Shown piece by piece: positions 41,054 through 46,631 of a stretch of 46,631 bases of DNA. Within the stretch, counting starts at the first letter, position 1; every line of letters starts with the position of its first letter. This DNA is from Bacillota bacterium (GTDB taxonomy: Bacteria > Bacillota > Limnochordia > Darwinibacteriales > Darwinibacteriaceae): assembly GCA_012837385.1 (NCBI GenBank), contig DURH01000020.1, positions 361,140 through 407,770 of the forward strand, given 5' to 3'. Below the pieces are notes generated by a model. The model saw nothing but the letters and a program-made list of their open reading frames with translations, was not told the DNA's origin and did no database searches. The translations under genes and the position numbers were made by a program.

Positions 41054-42235
41054 TCAGCTCCTTTCGTCAGGCAGAATCTCAGGGAGAAAACTTACTCCTA
41101 CGGTTTCGTATTCGATCCCAAAGAAATCAGCTGCGCTCTTGGCTACATCGGCAAAACTCGCCCTAGTACCAAGGTGCACCGGTTTAACCTGCTCTCCCAC
41201 CACTAGGAGGGGAACATACTCCCGGGAGTGATCGGTGCTCTCCGTTGTAGGATCGCAGCCATGATCAGCTAGGATAAAGAGGAGATCATCGGGGCCTAAA
41301 GCGCCCAAAACCTCAGGGAGCATAGCGTCAAATTCCTCGAGCCCCCGGGCATAACTCTCAGGATCATTGCGGTGGCCCCAGAGCATATCAAAGTCCACTA
41401 AGTTGGTGAAAATCAAGCAGCTCTCCTGGCGCGTAGTCAAGAGCTTCACAGTCTGCTCCACACCCTGCTGGTTACTCTTGCTGGGCAGCGACTCGGTAAT
41501 CCCCTGGCCAGCAAAGATATCTGAGATCTTCCCCACACCCACAACTGGTATGCCACTTGCAGTCAGAGCATCCAACACTGTGGGTTTGAAGGGAGAGATG
41601 CTGTAATCATGGCGATTAGCGGTGCGCTGGAAAGAGCCAGGCTGCCCCACAAAAGGCCGGGCGATCACTCTTCCCACAGCATGGGGTCCCTGCAGCAGGT
41701 CCCTGGCGATCTGACACCACTGGTAGAGCTGTTCGAGAGGTACAATCTCCTCATGGGCAGCGATCTGAAACACGCTATCGGCAGAGGTGTAGACGATGGG
41801 AAATCCTGTCTCCATGTGCTCTTTGCCAAGCTCTTCGATGATGGCAGTACCAGAAGCGGGGTAGTTGCCCAGGGTTTTTCGGCCAATGCGCCGCTCAAAC
41901 TCGGCCACAATTTCTTCTGGGAACCCATTGGGATAGGTCGGGAACGGTGCATCTAAGGTAAGGCCGGCGATTTCCCAATGGCCTGTCGTGGTATCTTTAC
42001 CCTTGGAAATCTCTGCCATCTTGCCCCAAGCTGCCTGGGGTTCGGCGGTGGACGGTACTCCCTCCACCTCAACGATATTGCCCAGCCCCAGCTTCTGCAA
42101 ATTAGGCAGCTTCAGGCCGCCAACTGCCTTCGCCGTATTTGCCAGGGTATTGCTTCCTTCATCACCGTAGAGGTGGGCGTCAGGCAGCTCCCCCACTCCT
42201 ACGCTGTCCAGAACTATAATAGTCAGTCTTTTCAA
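41054..42235 (-). CDS. deoB: Phosphopentomutase
   Basis: A 393-residue DeoB, alkaline-phosphatase superfamily, converting (deoxy)ribose 1-phosphate to 5-phosphate. Metal-site motifs are [22 protein letters not shown] (phosphorylated Thr), [12 protein letters not shown] and [20 protein letters not shown]. The start is TTG at 42235, overlapping the xerD stop (ATTGA), with AAGGGGA 6 bases upstream; upstream in-frame codons would read through the xerD coding region. Works with pdp in nucleoside salvage. Confidence 0.97.
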   Translation of the reverse strand: MKRLTIIVLDSVGVGELPDAHLYGDEGSNTLANTAKAVGGLKLPNLQKLGLGNIVEVEGVPSTAEPQAAWGKMAEISKGKDTTTGHWEIAGLTLDAPFPTYPNGFPEEIVAEFERRIGRKTLGNYPASGTAIIEELGKEHMETGFPIVYTSADSVFQIAAHEEIVPLEQLYQWCQIARDLLQGPHAVGRVIARPFVGQPGSFQRTANRHDYSISPFKPTVLDALTASGIPVVGVGKISDIFAGQGITESLPSKSNQQGVEQTVKLLTTRQESCLIFTNLVDFDMLWGHRNDPESYARGLEEFDAMLPEVLGALGPDDLLFILADHGCDPTTESTDHSREYVPLLVVGEQVKPVHLGTRASFADVAKSAADFFGIEYETVGVSFLPEILPDERS

Positions 42236-43137
42236 TTGTCTTCCCCTTTCCAAGCCCTGGGATGCGTCTTGCCATAGACATCCCGCAAGTGGCCTTTATC
42301 TAGATGGGTGTATATTTGCGTTGTGGCCAGGTCTGCGTGGCCCAGCATTTCCTGGACAGAACGCAGATCCGCTCCCCCCCTGAGTAGGTGGGTGGCGAAG
42401 GAATGCCGGAGCATGTGGGGAGTGATGTTCTTCTCGATCCCGGCCTCCTTAGCCCTGGCCTTAATAATCTTCCAAAAGCCCTGCCGCGTTAAGCGCTTAC
42501 CACGCTGATTCACAAAGAGCGAGCTCTCCCTAGTGTTCTTACAGAGACGGGGCCGAGCATACTCAAGGTAGAGCGCCACCGCGGTGAGAGCATGGGAGCC
42601 AATGGGTACGATCCGCTCCTTGCTTCCCTTCCCCGTGCAGCGCACAAAGCCTAGATCGTCGATATCACCTAGATCCAAGGCCAGCAGTTCCGAAACCCTT
42701 AAGCCCGAAGCATAGAGCACTTCCAGCATGGCCCGATCACGGTAACCGGCGGGCTTGTCCAGCCTAGGTGCCTCTAAAAGAGCGGTAACCTCCTGCTCGC
42801 TTAACACTTGCGGCAGGGTGCGCGGCAGGCGCGGTGTGGGAATGTAGGCGCAGGGGTTGCTTTCAGCTGCGCCTTCGTCTATCAGGTAGTCAAAAAAGCC
42901 TTTGATGGCAGACACTTTGCGGGCCCGGCTCCGAGCTGAGATCGCCCTGTCCGCCAGGTGGTTTAGGTACAGATCGATGGAATCACAGTCGACATCGGAA
43001 AATGTGAGCCCCTGATCCCTCAGAAATCTTTGGAATTGGGTCAGATCGCTTAAGTAGGCTTGTACAGTGTTGTCTGATAGTCCCTTTTCAATGCGGAGAT
43101 ATGCCGCATATCCATCAAGAGTCCTTGACCATTTCAA
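42232..43137 (-). CDS. xerD: Site-specific tyrosine recombinase XerD
   Basis: About 301 residues. The catalytic set is complete: Arg in ASGLRVSE (~147), Lys in GKGSKER, His-x2-Arg in [12 protein letters not shown] (~241-244), His in LGHADL and Tyr in TQIYTHL (~276). The N-terminal SAM-like domain starts [16 protein letters not shown]. XerD resolves chromosome dimers at dif with XerC. TTG at 43137 follows GGGAGG by 7 bases; an ATG at 43155 overlaps the spoIIM stop but lacks a binding site. The spoIIM-xerD-deoB order is the same as in Bacillus, so this is the housekeeping recombinase, not a phage integrase. Confidence 0.95.
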   Translation of the reverse strand: MKWSRTLDGYAAYLRIEKGLSDNTVQAYLSDLTQFQRFLRDQGLTFSDVDCDSIDLYLNHLADRAISARSRARKVSAIKGFFDYLIDEGAAESNPCAYIPTPRLPRTLPQVLSEQEVTALLEAPRLDKPAGYRDRAMLEVLYASGLRVSELLALDLGDIDDLGFVRCTGKGSKERIVPIGSHALTAVALYLEYARPRLCKNTRESSLFVNQRGKRLTRQGFWKIIKARAKEAGIEKNITPHMLRHSFATHLLRGGADLRSVQEMLGHADLATTQIYTHLDKGHLRDVYGKTHPRAWKGEDN

Positions 43138-43151
43138 GATCGGTCCTCCCT

Positions 43152-43802
43152 TCATGCGAAGAAGCCGCGGCCGAGCTGAGCGAGGATCGGAGTAAGATAA
43201 GTCTCGATCAAGGCAGCGACTATTAACATCAGCCCACTGCAGAGGGAGAGGAAGGTGGTACTAACCAACTGACTGTGCACCCCGTCTCTAGAAAGCCCTA
43301 TTAGGGTACGAAAGGCCGTGCCTGCAAAAGAAAGGGCACCGCCTGCTCCCAGCAGCACTGCGGGAATGACCAAGAGATTATGGGGCAGGATGCAGGTTGT
43401 GGACAACACCAATCCCTTTACCATGGTTTCCTGTACCAAGAAACCAACAGTGAAACCCAAAACAAAGCCCCGAACAAATACTATGGCGAGGATGAGGGGT
43501 GCTCCGATCACGGTAAGTCCGAGAAGAAAGAGTACGCCAGTGGTCTTAAGCACATTATCTTTCAGGCTTTGATAAAACACCTGAGCTCGATCGAGGTGTT
43601 CATGTTCGTGATCAGCCAAGGACGCGTAGACAGCTGCTATGTAATTGGATAGATCCTCTTTCTGCACAGGTGAGAGCTTTTGGGTTGCCAGGGCTCCAAA
43701 ACCCACACCGGTGGTAAACAACAGCATAAGTGCTACATAAAGTGGAAGATGGCGCAAAAAGTACTTGGCGATCAGTTCCCACAGAGCTCCTGCTAAGAAC
43801 AT
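43152..43802 (-). CDS. spoIIM: Stage II sporulation protein M
   Basis: A 216-residue membrane protein with about five helices: SpoIIM, part of the SpoIIDMP engulfment machinery that remodels septal peptidoglycan. The characteristic TTGVGFGALATQKLSPVQKEDLSNYI start and GFVLGFTVGFLVQE plus CILPHNLLVIPAVL blocks are seen. ATG at 43802 follows AGAGGTG by 6 bases. First gene of the spoIIM-xerD-deoB-pdp-dacF-spoIIA string. Confidence 0.96.
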   Translation of the reverse strand: MFLAGALWELIAKYFLRHLPLYVALMLLFTTGVGFGALATQKLSPVQKEDLSNYIAAVYASLADHEHEHLDRAQVFYQSLKDNVLKTTGVLFLLGLTVIGAPLILAIVFVRGFVLGFTVGFLVQETMVKGLVLSTTCILPHNLLVIPAVLLGAGGALSFAGTAFRTLIGLSRDGVHSQLVSTTFLSLCSGLMLIVAALIETYLTPILAQLGRGFFA

Positions 43803-43864
43803 GGCATACACCTCTTTGGATCACAGCATCATCTAACCCTATGCTCTGCCCAAGAGGAATATGT

Positions 43865-44485
43865 TTAGTGGAGATGCGCGGTGCAGTTGATGGTCACCGC
43901 CTGCCAGGGGCAGGACCGGCTTTCTCTGTCATAGGCCAGCTCAGAGATGCCTCCATTGCTCTGGCGCAGGCACTGCGATTTCCCTAAGGGTATGTGGAGC
44001 AGCGAGGCGATAACCATCCTCAGGGCCGCACCATGGGATACCACCACGATGGTGCCTCCCTCATGCTGGGCGATCCGCTCTTCTAAACAGCTTAGAAAGC
44101 GCTGAACCACCTCTTCAGGTCCTTCTCCCTCTGGAACTGGGTGAGACAAATTGTCCTTCATGCGGGCGTAAAACAGCTCTGCGTGTTCCTGCATCACCTC
44201 TTCTCTCGTCAGGCCTTCCCAAATACCGAAGGACATCTCCCGCAGGCGGGAATCGGCAATTGCAGATAACCCGTGATGTTTGGCGATGCAGTCGGCAGTC
44301 TGCACTGCCCGCCCCAGATCACTGGTGTAGACCGCATCAATGCGCCTGCTGCTCAAGAACTTTCCAACCAGCTCCGCTTGGGCCAACCCCAGCTCAGACA
44401 GGGGGCTGTCAGCCTGCCCTTGATAGCGCCTCTGCTGGTTCCAAAGCGTTTCTCCATGCCTGACGAACATAATCGACGTGATCAC
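43865..44485 (-). CDS. Histidine phosphatase (phosphoglycerate mutase family)
   Basis: About 206 residues. The catalytic RHGETLWN, the acid ELGLAQAE region, REMSFGIWEGLTREEV and VVSHGAALRMV mark a cobC/PhoE-type histidine phosphatase rather than a glycolytic mutase. The substrate is not known. GTG at 44485 sits 4-7 bases after a GGAAGGGGGG tract; ATG at 44470 is the alternative. It lies 62 bp upstream of spoIIM on the same strand. Confidence 0.92.
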   Translation of the reverse strand: MITSIMFVRHGETLWNQQRRYQGQADSPLSELGLAQAELVGKFLSSRRIDAVYTSDLGRAVQTADCIAKHHGLSAIADSRLREMSFGIWEGLTREEVMQEHAELFYARMKDNLSHPVPEGEGPEEVVQRFLSCLEERIAQHEGGTIVVVSHGAALRMVIASLLHIPLGKSQCLRQSNGGISELAYDRESRSCPWQAVTINCTAHLH

Positions 44486-44606
44486 CGTCTCACCCCCCTT
44501 CCAACTTTCGTTACTAGGTAGTGTTTTCCTTCTGGCTCCCACTTCGGCAAATTGCCTCTAGGGTTACAGTATACAGGATTTTCCTTTCTGTTCCTAGATA
44601 GACAAT

Positions 44607-44649
44607 GAAAAACAGCGTTAACGCTCGTTAACTTGAGCATCAACGCTGT
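44607..44649 (-). terminator. Terminator after the NHLP precursor gene
   Basis: A branched stem on the minus strand: ACAGCGTT (44649-44642) pairs with AACGCTGT (44619-44612), with an inner GCTC/GAGC stem, followed by TTTTC. It ends the RiPP transcription unit 22 bp after the precursor stop. Confidence 0.85.
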
Positions 44650-44670
44650 CAGATCGAATGCACGGTGTTG

Positions 44671-44967
44671 TCACAGCGGCCTTCCGATGCGCGTCGGAGG
44701 CCTATACTCCGCGTTGCATTCACAACCACCGGCCACCAAATCCAAGGCATAGTCACTGAGTTCTTCCCCATCATAGGGCAGAACTAAGTAGGCCACCTTG
44801 GCTGACTCCTCCAGCACTTGGATCTCCACGTCCTTGGGTATCCTCACACCAAGTTCTGCAATGGCACCGTGGGGATTTTTGAGCAGCCGCTCTTTAAAAC
44901 CCTCATCCGCCAAGGCCCGTTCCACAATCTGGGTTTCCAGCGCCAACCTCTTTTCCTGTAGAGACAT
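44671..44967 (-). CDS. NHLP-leader RiPP precursor peptide
   Basis: A 98-residue precursor. Residues ~10-60 match the nitrile-hydratase-like leader (IVERALADEGFKERLLKNPH; AELGVRIPKDVEIQVLEES; VAYLVLP), and the leader ends ELSDYALDLVAGG. The GG at 80-81 is the usual cleavage point, leaving a 17-residue core CECNAEYRPPTRIGRPL. AGGAGG lies 8 bases before the ATG. Two Cys, Tyr, Pro and Arg dominate the core, so a thioether or other radical cross-link is possible. It ends the three-gene locus behind an S41 protease and a radical SAM/SPASM enzyme. The product is unknown. Confidence 0.92.
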   Translation of the reverse strand: MSLQEKRLALETQIVERALADEGFKERLLKNPHGAIAELGVRIPKDVEIQVLEESAKVAYLVLPYDGEELSDYALDLVAGGCECNAEYRPPTRIGRPL

Positions 44968-44993
44968 CTCTTACCCTCCTTTCTGATGCCTGG

Positions 44994-46184
44994 TCAAAAC
45001 CGCCATTGAATCCGTCGGGAATCGCTGAGTACGTAGTCCCACACTGGGTCCACTCCCGCAGCATAGTCGCCATGGGACAGCTCCACAACGAAATCGGGCA
45101 CAAAGGAATCAGAATCAACCTCGCTCTGCCTGAAATACTTGGTGGAATGGGTGAGTGCCAGGTCGGTTCCTGGCAGCTCCATTGTCACGGTTTCGCCGAA
45201 AGAATTAGGCTTTCCACCGGTGGGCTCTCCCACAAAGATGGCTTTGGTGTACTTCCGAAATTGCAGGGCGTTCATTAGGGCCGAAGAAAAGGTCTCCCGT
45301 CCCACCAGTACGTACAGTCTCCCTTGCTGGTTGATTCCGTCCAAGGCGGCGAATCTGGGGATAAACGGAGCAAGCACCCGCGAACTCCCACCCCGGTTCT
45401 GCCGGAGGTCTACAACCAGTCTCTTCGTTCCATTCTCCCGAACTGATTGAAACAGCTGATCTAGAAAAGCTGCCATGGGATAGGCTGGATGCTCCCCACA
45501 GCGATGGTAACGGAAGTACACTGTTTCATGATTGGGAAGATGGGTGAACCAGTAATACTGCTCCTTGCCACGCAGGTAGAGGGGAGCATTTGTCTCCTTT
45601 TGGGGAGGCATAGGCTCCTGGGCGTCCCGCCAGTCGCGTTTTAGGTTGGGTTCTGCCTGGACCCGCCATGTCTGCACCAGGCCATCTCCTGTCACACAGG
45701 TGAGCTGCATTTCCTGGGGAGTGTGGGTGATACCTAGACCGTAGAGGATACCAGGGTGGATGAGGTAATGGGGGAATTCGCCCCGCAGCCTGGATTCGTT
45801 TTCGTGGGGAATAACCTTCTTCACAGCATCAACAAGCTGGTCCATACTCAAGGCATTTATAGCCAGCACTCTACTGTTTAGGAGATGCCCGTACTTGTCT
45901 TGAGCCTTGATTACATAGAGACCGTCAGAAAACCAATAAAAACGAAGGGGATAGACCTCGCTTGGTTCCCAGTGCAGGATCGTGTGGGCATCGCCTATAG
46001 AGGCAACTAAGGACATAAGTTCCGTCTGGGCTCGGTGGTCGTTCAGAGATGGCAGCCGCGACTGTAAGTCCTCCACCTTCCCATCCCACGCTTCCCTACT
46101 GATGCTGTGGTGCAGGTTGGGATGATGTGAGGCCAGATGCTGAACAAGCCAATCCAGTACCCCGTCCCATTGGCTCCTCGTCAT
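44994..46184 (-). CDS. S41 family peptidase without signal peptide
   Basis: A 396-residue Ser-Lys protease of the C-terminal-processing (Tsp/CtpA) family. The catalytic Ser300 in GRETFSSALMNALQF and Lys325 in VGEPTGGKPN are 25 residues apart, as in E. coli Tsp (Ser430/Lys455). LVVDLRQNRGGSSRVL is the preceding family block. There is no signal peptide or membrane segment, and no PDZ domain is evident, so it should act in the cytoplasm. The context, between the radical SAM enzyme (6 bp) and the NHLP precursor (26 bp), suggests it removes the leader or controls the peptide, by inference. The ATG has only a weak GGTGAGAAG upstream. Confidence 0.9.
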   Translation of the reverse strand: MTRSQWDGVLDWLVQHLASHHPNLHHSISREAWDGKVEDLQSRLPSLNDHRAQTELMSLVASIGDAHTILHWEPSEVYPLRFYWFSDGLYVIKAQDKYGHLLNSRVLAINALSMDQLVDAVKKVIPHENESRLRGEFPHYLIHPGILYGLGITHTPQEMQLTCVTGDGLVQTWRVQAEPNLKRDWRDAQEPMPPQKETNAPLYLRGKEQYYWFTHLPNHETVYFRYHRCGEHPAYPMAAFLDQLFQSVRENGTKRLVVDLRQNRGGSSRVLAPFIPRFAALDGINQQGRLYVLVGRETFSSALMNALQFRKYTKAIFVGEPTGGKPNSFGETVTMELPGTDLALTHSTKYFRQSEVDSDSFVPDFVVELSHGDYAAGVDPVWDYVLSDSRRIQWRF

Positions 46185-46190
46185 ATCTTC

Positions 46191-46631
46191 TCACCGCACT
46201 TCCTTTGCAGCAGCTATCCTCCTGCGCACCCTTTCTTCCAAAATGGAGGTGAACTGGAAGCACTCCGGCTCATCCCTGCCCCCGTACAGTGTGTGGTAAG
46301 GGCAATCGCCCATACACAAAGGCAATCCCCTGCAGTTCCGGCACTTTTCATAGGCGAAGGGTTCCCACGTCATCCAGCGCGCCTCTTCCATCGCCTGCTG
46401 CCTTGTCTTGGCGGTGAACTCAAACAGCGTGCCAACACTGCGCTGTTTCTGGCCCACAACGTTCCAACATTTGTACATGTCTCCATCACAATCCACTACA
46501 AAGGACTGGGTTTGCTGGGCGCTGCAGGCTCGTCCTGTGGTGGGATATTCGTCCTCCTCTGCAGAGGGAAAACCGTAGTGTTTGAGCAGAGTGACAAACT
46601 CCGCCCGCACAGCCCAGTATTCATCGGCGCT
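46191..46631 (-). CDS. Radical SAM/SPASM peptide maturase, 5' part outside window
   Basis: The frame is open to the window edge; only the C-terminal ~146 residues are seen. They hold a complete SPASM domain: C-x13-G-x4-C (first Cys in GRACSAQQ, second in MYKCWN), then C-x2-C-x5-C-x3-C (KCRNCRGLPLCMGDCPYH) and a final Cys in EPECFQF. SPASM domains bind extra iron-sulfur clusters in enzymes that modify peptides, such as anSME, PqqE and thioether-forming sactisynthases. The radical SAM CxxxCxxC domain must lie to the right. It heads the RiPP locus. Confidence 0.93.
   Translation of the reverse strand, partial: SADEYWAVRAEFVTLLKHYGFPSAEEDEYPTTGRACSAQQTQSFVVDCDGDMYKCWNVVGQKQRSVGTLFEFTAKTRQQAMEEARWMTWEPFAYEKCRNCRGLPLCMGDCPYHTLYGGRDEPECFQFTSILEERVRRRIAAAKEVR

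Noticed and set aside
42232-43137. Tyrosine recombinase as sign of a mobile element
   Set aside because: XerD position between spoIIM and deoB is conserved in Firmicutes, and no att-like repeats or phage genes are nearby.
1-46631. tRNA, rRNA, CRISPR array, insertion sequence
   Set aside because: No cloverleaf pattern with T-loop GGTTCRANNCC context, no rRNA blocks, no regularly spaced repeats and no transposase were noticed; a covariance-model and repeat search would settle this.

Overview
The window (roughly 53% GC by eye) comes from the chromosome of a motile, endospore-forming Firmicutes relative. The evidence is a full sporulation set (spoIIM, dacF, spoIIAA-spoIIAB-sigF, spoVAC-spoVAD-spoVAE, spoVK), a Bacillus-type chemotaxis operon (cheA, B, C, D, R, W, Y with fliM and a CheC-fused fliY), a tryptophan T-box, and a lexA/yneA-type SOS pair. 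It also carries exbB-exbD-tonB and a secreted SLH/coiled-coil/hydrophobic-tail protein, which are parts expected in a cell with an outer membrane. A diderm spore-former of the Limnochordia/Halanaerobiales kind is the best fit. That placement is inferred from gene content only.

Layout, left to right. 1-5.1 kb: a truncated Nudix hydrolase overlapping a DegV gene tail to tail; a Trp T-box leader followed by a SpoU-type RNA methyltransferase and trpS; a divergent LysM gene (yneA-like) and lexA sharing three LexA-type boxes. 5.1-5.8 kb: two small uncharacterised genes. 5.8-16.5 kb, all on the minus strand and read right to left: miaB, mutS, mutL, miaA, spoVK, an 83-aa orphan, a YnbB-type PLP enzyme, an MgtC-like membrane protein and surE, ending at a terminator. 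16.6-17.7 kb, plus strand: a DUF421/DUF4363 pair. 17.7-28.2 kb, minus: cheW-fliM-fliY-cheA-cheY-cheC-cheD-cheB-cheR-fapA and a Gx-type transporter. 28.3-30.2 kb, minus: spoVAC-D-E behind a good sigma-G promoter. 30.2-35.4 kb, minus: exbB-exbD-tonB, a 676-aa secreted protein with a cohesin-like end, and the SLH tether-like protein. 35.5-44.5 kb, minus: a GNAT acetyltransferase, then spoIIM-xerD-deoB-pdp-dacF-spoIIAA-spoIIAB-sigF-PHP, preceded by a histidine phosphatase. 44.6-46.6 kb, minus: a RiPP locus with a radical SAM/SPASM enzyme (cut by the window edge), an S41 protease without a signal peptide, and a 98-aa NHLP-leader precursor ending in a GG-preceded 17-residue core.

How the parts relate: the sporulation genes keep much of the order known from Bacillus, but a TonB/outer-membrane-type module and two other genes sit between sigF and spoVA. 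The two strongest candidates for undescribed biology are the compact radical SAM-S41-NHLP locus at the right end and the exbBD-tonB-cohesin-like-SLH tether operon. Several regulatory structures are visible: the T-box, LexA boxes, a sigma-G promoter, Shine-Dalgarno-masking hairpins in front of spoVK and the DUF421 gene, and many Rho-independent terminators. No rRNA, tRNA, CRISPR array, insertion sequence or prophage was seen.
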